Positions 26,112 to 33,803 of a stretch of DNA of 64,000 bases are shown in pieces. Location of the stretch: contig JBBSLP010000021.1 in assembly GCA_038255145.1 (NCBI GenBank), forward strand, positions 12,231 through 76,230, given 5' to 3'. Both the position numbers and the translations under genes were made by a program. Within the stretch, counting starts at the first letter, position 1; each line of letters starts with the position of its first letter. The notes under the pieces are model-generated. The model worked only from the letters and a program-made list of their open reading frames with translations. It did no database searches and was not told where the DNA came from. Source of the stretch: WHTX01 sp038255145. GTDB lineage: Bacteria > Actinomycetota > Acidimicrobiia > Acidimicrobiales > CAIXPF01.

Positions 26112-27707
26112 TCAGGTGCACACGCTCGTCGCCGGGTCCCAGGCGCAGTTCTTGGACTTGCCGTCGAGGTCGATGAGGTTGCTCTTCGGCACCCACGTCT
26201 GCCCGGCCGCGTCCCACTGCTGGTACTGACCGGCCTCGATGAAGTACGAGTCGGCGTTGCCGTTCATGTGGAACCGCACCCCCTCGATGAACATGGGGTG
26301 GGTCATGTCGATGGCCCGCTGGGCCAGGATGAGGTTGGTCCGGTTGAGGCCGCCGGGGAGCTCGTCGGCGATCATCACCGCCTGGGAGAACAGCCAGCCC
26401 AGGGCGACGCCGCCCGAGAGCAGGCTGGACGAGTTGGGGTCGACGCCACCGTCCTGGATCTGCTTGCGGGCCCAGACGATGTAGGGGTCGCTGGCGAAGC
26501 GGGCGTCGGTGAGGTCCTTGGTGCCGCTGTTGACGATCCACCAGCCGTCAGCGGCCGATCCGTCACCACCGACCTTCTCCTTCTTCACGAAGGTCGTTCC
26601 CGCGCAGGTGATGGGCTGGAAGAGGTACTTGACCTCTTCGCGCATGCCGTTCTGGGCCGCTTCGGTGACGGCCTGGGTGCAGGGGACGGCGGCGACCATG
26701 GCGATGAAGACGTCGGGCTTGCCCGCGGCCAGGGTGGTCATGGGGTCGGTCACCGTGGGGGTGGCCGCCTCGATCTTCTCCGTCACGTACTCGATGCGGT
26801 CCTTGAGCACGTCCGACTGGCTCAGGTAGGCCCGGAAGCTGGCGTCGTAGAGCTTGCCGAAGTCGTTGTTCATGACCAGGGAGGCCACCTTGACCTTGCG
26901 GTCGGTGGGGAACTCGCTCAGGTGATCCTCGAGGAACGCACCCCACAGCAGGGCCTCGGACGAGTACGACAGGTTGGCCGCCCCCGTCGTCCACGGGTGC
27001 TTCACCGGGTCACCCCAGGCCGCATGGGCCGTGATGACCTGGGGCTGGGGCACGCAGCGCTCGTTCAGCTTGTCGTAGGTCTTCAGCGAGCTGGGCGAGC
27101 CCAGGGTCTGGATGGCGAAGGCCTTGTCGGAGTCGAGGAACTCGTCCACCAGGGGGATCGTGCGGGCCGGGTCGTAGCCGTCGTCCTTGGTGATGAAGTC
27201 GATGGTCCGGCTCTTGCCGTTGACGTCCTTGAACACGCCCTTGGCGCCGTAGTAGTCGAACACGACCTTCATGGCCTTGGCGTAGTTGTTGTACTCGGCG
27301 AAGGTCCCCGACTGGGCGATGGTGAGCCCGAGCTTGATGGATGTGTCCGTCAGGCCCTCGGTGTTCGACCAACCGGCCGGGCACTTGGCCAGGTCGATGG
27401 TGAAGCCCTCGGGTCCGCTCAACGTCTTGCCGTCGGCGGAGACCCCCCAGCCCTCGTCCTTGATCCGCTTGACGACGGCCTCGCGCTGCGTCTTCCACAG
27501 CGCCTCCCACGCGTCGATGGACGTGGGCTGGGGGCCCGCAGCCGTCGTGCTGGTGGTGGCTTCCGCCTTGGTCGTCGACGTGCTCGCTGCGGCGGCCGCC
27601 GTCGTCGTCGGCCCCGCGGCGTCGTCGTCCGAACTCCCGCACGCCGCGGCGACGAGCGTCAGTGCGACCAACCCCGCGCGCAGCATCCGCACCTTTGATC
27701 TGTACAC
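26112..27707 (-). CDS. ABC-type substrate-binding lipoprotein (branched-chain amino acid type), paralogue A
   Basis: 531 residues from a GTG at 27707 with GGAGGGGG upstream. The lipobox is VAAACG, followed by an Ala/Ser/Thr-rich linker. A roughly 75-residue N-terminal module follows (TSIDAWEALWKTQREAVVKRIKDEGW to TIDLAKCPAGWSNTEGL). The periplasmic-binding fold of the Leu/Ile/Val (peripla_BP_6) type comes next: IKLGLTIAQSGTFAEY, FITKDDGYDPARTIPLVDE, DPMTTLAAGKPDVFIAMVA. The end carries two cysteines (SKNCAWD..SVCT). Three paralogues lie within 24 kb. No permease or ATPase gene is adjacent, so it must share a transporter encoded elsewhere. Confidence 0.88.
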   Translation of the reverse strand: MYRSKVRMLRAGLVALTLVAAACGSSDDDAAGPTTTAAAAASTSTTKAEATTSTTAAGPQPTSIDAWEALWKTQREAVVKRIKDEGWGVSADGKTLSGPEGFTIDLAKCPAGWSNTEGLTDTSIKLGLTIAQSGTFAEYNNYAKAMKVVFDYYGAKGVFKDVNGKSRTIDFITKDDGYDPARTIPLVDEFLDSDKAFAIQTLGSPSSLKTYDKLNERCVPQPQVITAHAAWGDPVKHPWTTGAANLSYSSEALLWGAFLEDHLSEFPTDRKVKVASLVMNNDFGKLYDASFRAYLSQSDVLKDRIEYVTEKIEAATPTVTDPMTTLAAGKPDVFIAMVAAVPCTQAVTEAAQNGMREEVKYLFQPITCAGTTFVKKEKVGGDGSAADGWWIVNSGTKDLTDARFASDPYIVWARKQIQDGGVDPNSSSLLSGGVALGWLFSQAVMIADELPGGLNRTNLILAQRAIDMTHPMFIEGVRFHMNGNADSYFIEAGQYQQWDAAGQTWVPKSNLIDLDGKSKNCAWDPATSVCT

Positions 27708-27774
27708 CCTGCCCCCTCCGTGGTCCCGCTCGTCGGCCCGTCGTGTTCGAGGGCCGTGCCGCAACGTAGCTCCA

Positions 27775-27818
27775 TTCGTGACTATCGTCACAGCACCCCT
27801 CCATTTCTGCGTCACGAA
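27775..27818. promoter_or_regulatory. Repeated GTGAC/GTCAC half-sites between divergent genes
   Basis: The 173-bp gap between the substrate-binding protein gene and the acyl-CoA dehydrogenase gene holds TTCGTGAC at 27775-27782 and its reverse complement GTCACGAA at 27811-27818. A tighter GTGAC-TATC-GTCAC sits at 27778-27791. This looks like a palindromic operator shared by both divergent promoters. The regulator is unknown. Confidence 0.45.
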
Positions 27819-27880
27819 CGGGCGTTGCGGGACCGGGCACGCCGCCGACCTGGGACGCAGCCGTTCCCTAGGGTGTGCGG

Positions 27881-28999
27881 ATGCCTGAGTTCCTCCCGCC
27901 CGAGCTGGTCGAGTTGCGTGACCGCACGGCCCAGCTGGCCGCCGCCGTGCTCGTGCCCCTGCGCGATGACATCACCGTCACACCCGAGGAGCGGGTGGCC
28001 CGCACCCGGGACGCGTCCAAGGCGGCCGGGCTCTTCACGCTGACCCAACCGGCCGAGCTGGGGGGGACGGCGGCCTCGGCTCTGGCCCTGGTGGTGGTGC
28101 GTGACACGCTGGGCCAGTTCGACGTCGGCCACCTCGACGGCCTGTTCGGCCGGGGTCCCGGCGTGCTCGGCGGGGCGGCCGAGCCGTTGCGGTCGCGCTA
28201 CCTGGTGCCGTTGTTGGCGGGCGAGGCCCGGGGCGGCTTCGCCTTCACCGAGCCGCTCGATGCCCCCCGACCCACGTGGGCCCGGGTCGACGGCGACGAA
28301 CTGGTCATCAACGGCCGCAAGTCCTACGTGACCGGGGGAGCCGACGCCGACTTCCTCACCGCCCTGGTCGACGTCGAGGGCCGGGGCCCGGCCATGGTCG
28401 TCGTCGACACCGCGGCGCCCGGGGTGGCGCTGACCCGTCGTTTCGGCTCCCTCGACGGCAGCCACCACGCCGCCTTCGCCTTCGAGGACGTGCGCATGCC
28501 CGTGGCCAACATCGTGGGCCAGCCCGGCCAGGGCATGGCCCGGGCCATGGGCCAGATCGGCGATGTGCGCCTGGCCATCGCCGCAGGTTGCGTGGGCACG
28601 ATGGGCTGGGTCATCGACTTCGTCACCGCCCACCTGCTGGCGCCCCGGCGCAACGGTGAGCCCCTCGCCACCCACGAGCGGGCCCGGCTACGCTACGGCG
28701 ACCTGCGCATCAAGGCCTACGGGGCCCGCAGCGCGCTGTACCGCACGGCCCGGCTGGCCGACCGGGGCGACAACGTGGTCAACGAGGCCACGGCAGCCAA
28801 GGTCCTGGCCACCGAGCTGGTGGGCGAGATCGTCGACTCGGCCATCCAGCTCGTCGGTGGTGAGGCCCTGACCGACGGCCACCCCCTCGAGGCCATCTAC
28901 CGCCGGGTGCGGGTCCTGCGCCTGGCCGAGGGCGAGACCGACACCCTCCGCGTCAACGTGGCCCGCGGCCGCCTCGACCTCGGCAAAGGCCGCATCTGA
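27881..28999 (+). CDS. Acyl-CoA dehydrogenase
   Basis: About 372 residues from the ATG at 27881 (GTG at 27875 also in frame). The three-domain order is visible: an N-terminal helical bundle with GLFTLTQPAELGG, a beta domain GGFAFTEPLDAPRP and GRKSYVTGGADADF, and a C-terminal helical domain with RARLRYGDLRIKAYGARSALYRTARL, ATELVGEIVDSAIQLVGGEAL and RVLRLAEGETDTLR. FAD-dependent alpha,beta-dehydrogenation of an acyl-CoA is expected. The chain-length range cannot be read. The gene is divergent from substrate-binding paralogue A and may be co-regulated through the palindromes in the gap. Confidence 0.9.
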   Translation: MPEFLPPELVELRDRTAQLAAAVLVPLRDDITVTPEERVARTRDASKAAGLFTLTQPAELGGTAASALALVVVRDTLGQFDVGHLDGLFGRGPGVLGGAAEPLRSRYLVPLLAGEARGGFAFTEPLDAPRPTWARVDGDELVINGRKSYVTGGADADFLTALVDVEGRGPAMVVVDTAAPGVALTRRFGSLDGSHHAAFAFEDVRMPVANIVGQPGQGMARAMGQIGDVRLAIAAGCVGTMGWVIDFVTAHLLAPRRNGEPLATHERARLRYGDLRIKAYGARSALYRTARLADRGDNVVNEATAAKVLATELVGEIVDSAIQLVGGEALTDGHPLEAIYRRVRVLRLAEGETDTLRVNVARGRLDLGKGRI

Positions 29000-29061
29000 G
29001 CGGCCCGTGAGCGGGCGGTGTCAAACGTGCCGGGCGGGAAGCACGACCGCGTGACGGATGC

Positions 29062-29343
29062 CTATGCGGCCGGTGGACCGGGGGAGACGACGGCCACCAG
29101 ATCCACGAGCTCCTCGGCGTATGTCTGCCGGTAGTACACCTGGACTCCGTCCGTCCCCGGGATCACCGCAGAGCGGATCTCGTAGACCGGCTGGTTCGAC
29201 ATCTCGGGCTCGGGTACGGAAGGCGACTGCCATGGGGTTTCGCCCAACGTCGCCACCCACGCCCTAACGGCCCGGGAGACTGACAGCCGAGGGTCTTCCC
29301 GTCGTTCCCATTCCTCGAGTGGGCCGAGATCTCCGAGGCTCAC
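29062..29343 (-). CDS. Hypothetical 93-residue protein, second gene of a coupled pair (toxin-like position)
   Basis: It starts at a GTG that overlaps the stop of the 56-residue gene upstream (GTGA), so it is translationally coupled. No family recognised. The C-terminal half alternates as beta strands (QPVYEIRSAVIPGTDGVQVYYR, then EELVDLVAVVSP), reminiscent of the strand pattern in RelE/ParE/HigB folds. The N-terminal part is a charged helix (SVSRAVRAWVATLGETP). Local GC is clearly below that of neighbours, and the genes on either side are metabolic. The small-gene-first arrangement resembles toxin-antitoxin loci, but this is inference. It could equally be a pair of uncharacterised small proteins. 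Confidence 0.55.
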   Translation of the reverse strand: MSLGDLGPLEEWERREDPRLSVSRAVRAWVATLGETPWQSPSVPEPEMSNQPVYEIRSAVIPGTDGVQVYYRQTYAEELVDLVAVVSPGPPAA

Positions 29344-29510
29344 GACGGTCTGGAGTGGTCTTCTCGGTTGTCCAGCCGTTCGAGTCGGGTCTTGAGCCAG
29401 GCCACGAACGCAGGGTCCGAAGCGCGACGCCTCGACGCCTCCCAGGAGGCCTGGTACTCCAACCGCCGACGGGCCACCTCGTCCGCGGAGAGCTGCACGT
29501 TGCCGGCCAT
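29340..29510 (-). CDS. Hypothetical 56-residue helical protein, first gene of a coupled pair (antitoxin-like position)
   Basis: ATG at 29510, 56 residues. The sequence is strongly helical and charged (LSADEVARRRLEYQASWEASRRRAS, FVAWLKTRLERLDNRE), with no membrane segment or cysteine. Its stop overlaps the start of the 93-residue gene by four bases. Size, charge and position match short antitoxins, although no ribbon-helix-helix or AbrB pattern is visible. The start has only a weak Shine-Dalgarno-like AGG. I do not recognise the family. Confidence 0.5.
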   Translation of the reverse strand: MAGNVQLSADEVARRRLEYQASWEASRRRASDPAFVAWLKTRLERLDNREDHSRPS

Positions 29511-29571
29511 GAGCTGAACCTACATCCCAGCGTTGTGATTTGGTCGAGCAGACGCCGAGATCTGTGCCTGG

Positions 29572-30192
29572 TCAGGTCTGGTGGGCGGGCTGGGAGGCGG
29601 CGGCGTTGAAGTAGTCGCCCCCCTTGCGGACGGCGTCGTCGGTACCCCAGGCGATGGCCTTGTCCCGGCGGGCCATGAGGGGGATGTGCTTGGAGCAGTG
29701 GATGTAGGCCTCTTCGACCTCGACGACCACGAAGCGTTCGGCCCGGGGGCCTGGTCCTGCGCCTCTGGCGTCGGTGAGGTCGACGTCGCCGGTGCCGGGG
29801 TCGGCCGTCGACCCGGGGAGCTCGATGACGTGGGCGCTGCCGTTGACGTGCAGGCCGATGGTGTCGCCGTGGAAGTCGATGAACAGCAGGCCGACGTGGC
29901 CGTTCTCCAGCAGGTTGCCCAGGCTGGCCATGACCCCGTTGCCGCGGTACTCGGGGTAGCGCAGGGTGCGCTCGTCCACGACCTGGACGAAGCCCGGAGG
30001 CCCGGCCCGGAACGAGCAGTCGGCCTCGCCGTTGGCGTCGGCCGTGGCCACGAAGACCATCTCCATGCGGGCGATGAACGCCGCCATCTCGTCGTTGACG
30101 TGGTCGAGCACCTGGCGGTCGTAGAAGTGCTGGGCCCGACGGCTGGTGCCGTAGCGGTCCTGCAACTCGTGCTCACCGAACGATCCCGGCAC
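29572..30192 (-). CDS. Pyridoxamine 5'-phosphate oxidase-like flavoprotein
   Basis: 206 residues from a GTG at 30192 chosen because GGAGG lies about 7 bases upstream; GTG 30201 is an alternative. The split-barrel flavin fold is indicated by FVATADANGEADCSFRAGPPGFVQVVDERTLRYPEYRGNGVMASLGNLLENGHVGLLFIDF, followed by GLHVNGSAHVIE and VEEAYIHCSKHIP. This matches the actinobacterial pyridoxamine 5'-phosphate oxidase-like group that includes FMN- and F420-binding proteins. The cofactor is uncertain. The longer upstream frame is antisense to other genes and was not used. Confidence 0.87.
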   Translation of the reverse strand: MPGSFGEHELQDRYGTSRRAQHFYDRQVLDHVNDEMAAFIARMEMVFVATADANGEADCSFRAGPPGFVQVVDERTLRYPEYRGNGVMASLGNLLENGHVGLLFIDFHGDTIGLHVNGSAHVIELPGSTADPGTGDVDLTDARGAGPGPRAERFVVVEVEEAYIHCSKHIPLMARRDKAIAWGTDDAVRKGGDYFNAAASQPAHQT

Positions 30193-30397
30193 CAGCTCCA
30201 CCTCCGTCCCGGCGACGGGTCCGCCCCAACCGCCAGGTCTCCGCGCCGCCGCGGTTCGTGATGGACCTGAACCTAGGCGGGCCCACCCACCGCGCTCCGT
30301 AGGCAGATCTCCACCTCGACGGTCCCGGGCGGGCCGCAGCAGGCCGGCGGCGGTGGGGGCTACGGTCGCCGTGTTCTGACACCGTGAGGGGGGCGAC

Positions 30398-31237
30398 GTG
30401 GAGCTCGAGCTGCTGGCGTGGGGGTACGGCCTGGTCGAAGGGCCGAGGACGGACGAAGCGGGGAACCTGTACTTCTCCGACATCACCGGGGGTGGCGTGT
30501 TCCGCCGCTCGCCGGACGGCGAGATCGAGACCCTGATCCCGGGGCGGCCCTCGGTGGGCGGGCTGGCCCTGCACGCCGACGGGGGCCTGATCGTGTCCGG
30601 CCCCGAGGTGGCCCACTGGAAGGACGGTGAGTTGCGGGTGCTGCTCAGCGCCGAGGGGGTGTCGGCCTGGAACGACCTGCAGCCCGACGCGGCGGGCAAC
30701 ATCTACGCCGGCTGCATCCGCAGCGACATGAGCGACCTCAAGGGCCCCAAGGTCCCCGGCGAGCTGTGGCGCATCGGGGTCGACGGCAGCACCCGTGAGG
30801 TGTACGGCGGGGTGGAGATCTCCAACGGCATCGGCTTCTCGCCCGACGGTGGCACCATCTACCACTCCGACAGCACGTCCAAGGGCATCTGGGCCCACGA
30901 CATCGACGCCGACGGCAACGTCTCGAACCGCCGCCACCTGGGTCGCGAGGTGTTCGAGCGGGGCATCCCCGACGGCATGTGCGTCGACGTCGACGGCAAC
31001 CTGTGGGTGGCCCACGTCGGCGGTCGCCGGGTGGCCAAGCTCGACCCGCAGGGCAACCTCATCGACGAGGTCCCCGTGCCGGCGAAGTGGGTGACCAGCG
31101 TGGCCTTCGGCGGCGCCGACTGGGACGAGCTCTACATCGTCACCTCGGACAACATGGACGACGTCGAGAAGAAGGGCTCCATCTTCCGGGCCCGCCCCGG
31201 TGTCAGGGGCGTCCCCACCCCTCTGGCCCGGGTCTGA
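30398..31237 (+). CDS. SMP-30/gluconolactonase-family protein
   Basis: 279 residues from a GTG start. It has the six-bladed beta-propeller pattern of the SMP-30/gluconolaconase/LRE family: GLVEGPRTDEAGNLYFSDITGGGVFR, SAWNDLQPDAAGNIYAGCI, EISNGIGFSPDGGTIYHSDS, IPDGMCVDVDGNLWVAHVGG. The calcium ligands expected from the family are present: Glu in VEGP, Asn in WNDL, Asn in SNGIGFS, and Asp in IPDGMCVD. It hydrolyses a sugar lactone or related ester. A hairpin follows the stop closely. Confidence 0.9.
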   Translation: MELELLAWGYGLVEGPRTDEAGNLYFSDITGGGVFRRSPDGEIETLIPGRPSVGGLALHADGGLIVSGPEVAHWKDGELRVLLSAEGVSAWNDLQPDAAGNIYAGCIRSDMSDLKGPKVPGELWRIGVDGSTREVYGGVEISNGIGFSPDGGTIYHSDSTSKGIWAHDIDADGNVSNRRHLGREVFERGIPDGMCVDVDGNLWVAHVGGRRVAKLDPQGNLIDEVPVPAKWVTSVAFGGADWDELYIVTSDNMDDVEKKGSIFRARPGVRGVPTPLARV

Positions 31238-31243
31238 ACGCCA

Positions 31244-31277
31244 CGCACCGCCCGTCGGGTCCCCGGCTGGCGGTGCG
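31244..31277 (+). terminator. Hairpin terminator after the SMP-30 gene
   Basis: Arms CGCACCGCC (31244-31252) and GGCGGTGCG (31269-31277) are perfectly complementary, 7 bp after the stop codon, with a 16-nt loop. Confidence 0.6.
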
Positions 31278-31344
31278 GGCAGCTCGGTCAGCTCGCCATC
31301 CACGCTTCACGACGATCCGTCGCCGGTCAAGACGCCTCCAGTGT

Positions 31345-31929
31345 TCACGTGCTGGCACACCTACCAGTCATGTCGAGCAACAGCCTCATGCCAGTAGCGC
31401 TCGGGGCCGCGTCTGGACACGGAACGATCCCGAAGCCCATCCCTGAGGGGCCGCTCCTGACGGTCTCCAGCACGCGCTCGACGAGCAGTTCGTCGAGCGC
31501 CGCTTGCCGCCCCAGCGACTCGGCCAGATCCCAGGCGTGCAGAGCCACATCGAAGACCCTCATGTCGAGGAAGCGCTCACCCGTCACGTCGCCAACAGGG
31601 TGACTCACCACCCGCTCCAGTGCACCAGGAGCGTGGAAGGCCGCCCGCTGGCTGCCGGCGCTCTCGTCGAAGGCGGCAAGCGGGTCATCGCCGAGCTGCG
31701 GGACGCCCATCACTGCCTGAACTGCGTCCTCGGCGCTGATGCCGACCAGGATCAGGGAGGCAAACCGGTTGCCCCCCACGACGTGGGCGGCCAGGTAACG
31801 GACGTCCCACTCACTGCAGGGTGTCGGACCGTCCCAGTCATGAACGCCAACTGCAGCAAGGGTCTCCCTGAAGTGGCGCACGGCACAGTCGAGGGCGGCC
31901 AGCGCTGTGAAGGTCACCAAGCCAGTCAA
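31345..31929 (-). CDS. TIGR03086-type metal-binding protein (maleylpyruvate isomerase-like)
   Basis: 194 residues from TTG at 31929; GTG at 31917 would also do. The helical bundle has the family blocks FRETLAAVGVHDWDGPTPCSEWDVRYLAAHVVGGNRFASLIL and MRVFDVALHAWDLAESLGR. The histidines in AAHVVG and ALHAWDLA, with an intervening Glu, form the metal site of the mycothiol-dependent maleylpyruvate isomerase/DinB superfamily. Function is unproven; thiol-dependent isomerisation or S-transfer is the usual guess. Base composition is distinctly less GC-rich than the neighbours, suggesting a different origin. Confidence 0.85.
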   Translation of the reverse strand: MTGLVTFTALAALDCAVRHFRETLAAVGVHDWDGPTPCSEWDVRYLAAHVVGGNRFASLILVGISAEDAVQAVMGVPQLGDDPLAAFDESAGSQRAAFHAPGALERVVSHPVGDVTGERFLDMRVFDVALHAWDLAESLGRQAALDELLVERVLETVRSGPSGMGFGIVPCPDAAPSATGMRLLLDMTGRCAST

Positions 31930-32067
31930 ATCGATTCGCCGACTGCACGTAACGAGGGTGCAGGCCTTCGGGCACCGGCGACGAGGATCGCCTGCGCCAG
32001 GTGGTCGACCTCGTCCTCGGGCTGGGACCTCACACCGCGCCTCTCGTCAGGCTGAGGACCACCTGAG

Positions 32068-32105
32068 GACCTGGGCGCCCACCCCTCAAGGTGAACGCCC
32101 AGGTC
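32068..32105 (-). terminator. Hairpin terminator after the LLM gene
   Basis: Arms GACCTGGGCG (32068-32077) and CGCCCAGGTC (32096-32105) pair perfectly, 23 bp beyond the stop of the gene at 32128. Confidence 0.6.
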
Positions 32106-32127
32106 ACAGGCTGCCTACACCGTCACC

Positions 32128-33339
32128 TCAGCTTTTGACGTAGAAGGCTTCGCGCTCCTGGGAGGGGGGCACGATGGGGATCTCGTCGTCCGTCAGGGGC
32201 TTCATGTACTGCTTGCGGGCCAGCGCGGCTTCGATGAAAGGAGCGAGCTCCTCGTCCTTGCGGGCCAGGCGCTCCTCGCGACCCTCCTGGAAGGTGGGCA
32301 GGACCTTCTCGGCGAACAACTCGAGGCTCTCGCAGATGTCCTCGTGGCGGTTCTTGCCACCCTGCTGCAGGAAGATGACCTGGTCGACGCCGGCATCCTG
32401 GAACTCGCCCACCAGCTTGCGGTAGTTGTCCGGGGTGCCGATGCCGGGAGCGGTGATGGTGGGCAGGTCGGGGCCCCGCAGCTCCTCGTACTCCTCCCAC
32501 AGGCGGCTGCGCCCGGGGCGGGTGTCGTTGGCCACCAACGCGTTCACCGCATAGCGGAAGAACTGGAACCCGTCGACGCCGCGACGCTGGGCCTCGGCGG
32601 GGTCCTCGTGGATGGAGAAGCCGGCCACCATGGCCAGGTTGGCGTTGACCCGGTGGCCGATGGGGACGCAGTCTTCGCTCTTGATGATCCCGTAGTAGAT
32701 GTCGGCCCACTTCTTGGCCTGCTCCGGGTCGACGAAGCTGAAGGCCAGGGCGCCCAGGCCGTTGCGGGCCGCCACCTCGATGGTCTTGGCGTTGGTGCAC
32801 GCCATCCACATCGGGGGGTGCGGCTTCTGGCGGGGCTTGGGGATGACGTTGCGGCAGGGCATGGAGAAGCCCTCGCCCTCGAAGCCCGGGTAGGGCTCCA
32901 TGACCATCATGTTGGCGATCTGCTCGGCCGCTTCGAGGGACAGCGCCTGCTTGCGGCGGGCGTTGATGCCGTAGCCCCGCAGCTCGAGGCGGGTGGCGCC
33001 CTCACCGATGCCGAACTCGGCCCGGCCCCCCGAGATGAGGTCCAACATGGCCACCGTCTCCGCCGTGCGCGACGGGTGGTTGTAGTTGGGGATGACCTGG
33101 CGGATGCCGAGGCCGATGCGGATGCGCTCGGTCTTGGCGGCGAGAGAGGCCAGGAACACGTCGGACGCCGAGCAGTGCGAGTACTCCTCGAGGAAGTGGT
33201 GCTCGACGGCCCAGGCATGGTCGATGCCGAGCTTGTCGGCCAGCACCACCTGCTCGGTGGCCTCCTGGATGAGGCGGTACTCGGCCTCTTCGTCCCAGGG
33301 CTTCGGGAGCTGCAGCTCGTACATCATGCCGAACTTCAT
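32128..33339 (-). CDS. LLM-class flavin-dependent oxidoreductase
   Basis: 403 residues from the ATG at 33339 (MKFGMMYELQLPKPW). Landmarks are DHAWAVEHHFLEEYSHCSA, IRIGLGIRQVIPNYNHPSRTAETVAMLD, GGRAEFGIGEGATRLEL, KPHPPMWMACTNAKTIEVAARNGLGALAF and TDDEIPIVPP near the end. The long C-terminal part with FLQQGGKNRHEDICESLELFAEKVLP is characteristic of the alkane monooxygenase/limonene-type LLM group. The cofactor is FMNH2 or F420H2. It is the largest of four LLM enzymes in the window. Substrate unknown. Confidence 0.92.
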   Translation of the reverse strand: MKFGMMYELQLPKPWDEEAEYRLIQEATEQVVLADKLGIDHAWAVEHHFLEEYSHCSASDVFLASLAAKTERIRIGLGIRQVIPNYNHPSRTAETVAMLDLISGGRAEFGIGEGATRLELRGYGINARRKQALSLEAAEQIANMMVMEPYPGFEGEGFSMPCRNVIPKPRQKPHPPMWMACTNAKTIEVAARNGLGALAFSFVDPEQAKKWADIYYGIIKSEDCVPIGHRVNANLAMVAGFSIHEDPAEAQRRGVDGFQFFRYAVNALVANDTRPGRSRLWEEYEELRGPDLPTITAPGIGTPDNYRKLVGEFQDAGVDQVIFLQQGGKNRHEDICESLELFAEKVLPTFQEGREERLARKDEELAPFIEAALARKQYMKPLTDDEIPIVPPSQEREAFYVKS

Positions 33340-33516
33340 GGGCGTTCCCCCGTCCAGGGTGCGTGCGGCCCCCACCGCCTGGGAGGGGCCAGCGCCGACC
33401 GCACGGCGTAAGCGGGGTGTCGGCGATCGTCGCGGATCCTAGGCGGCGCCCGTCACACCGGCGATTCCGCCCTGGGTAGGCTCCGCCACCGTCCGGGTCA
33501 CCCACGGGGAGCGCGC

Positions 33517-33801
33517 ATGGCTGGGTCTGATGTCCTCTACGAGGTGGCCGACGACGGCGTCGCCACCCTCACCTTCAACCGGCCCGAGGTGCTCAACGCC
33601 CTGCGCCGCCAGACCACGGACGACGTGCTCGCGGTGCTCGAGGATGTGCGCCACAACGACGCCGTGCGCTGCCTGCTGGTGACGGTGCTACCCCACGACC
33701 AGCTCATGGTCGAGGCCCGGGCCATGGCCGCCAAGCTCGCCGCCGGGCCGCCCCTGGCCCAGCAGGCCGAGCGGCGCGAGCCCCGCTACCAGGGCCGCTG
33801 A
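33517..33801 (+). pseudogene. Enoyl-CoA hydratase gene with a large in-frame internal deletion
   Basis: 94 codons. Residues 1-59 are the start of a crotonase (VATLTFNRPEVLNALRRQTTDDVLAVLEDVRHNDAVRCLLVT). The protein then jumps directly to the late-domain sequence VLPHDQLMVEARAMAAKLAAGPPLAQQA. In full enzymes (about 260 residues) about 120 residues lie between, including the oxyanion-hole GxGxxFCAGxD and the second glycine motif. The catalytic half is therefore missing although the frame is open. The C-terminus is also short. It stops 2 bp before the SDR gene. Confidence 0.85.
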
Positions 33802-33803
33802 GC

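Noticed and set aside
25881..27698. 605-codon frame opposite the substrate-binding gene
   Set aside because: Antisense shadow; the minus-strand gene has signal peptide and fold motifs.
29003..29017. Short GCCCG/CGGGC hairpin after the acyl-CoA dehydrogenase gene
   Set aside because: Five base pairs is expected by chance at this GC content.
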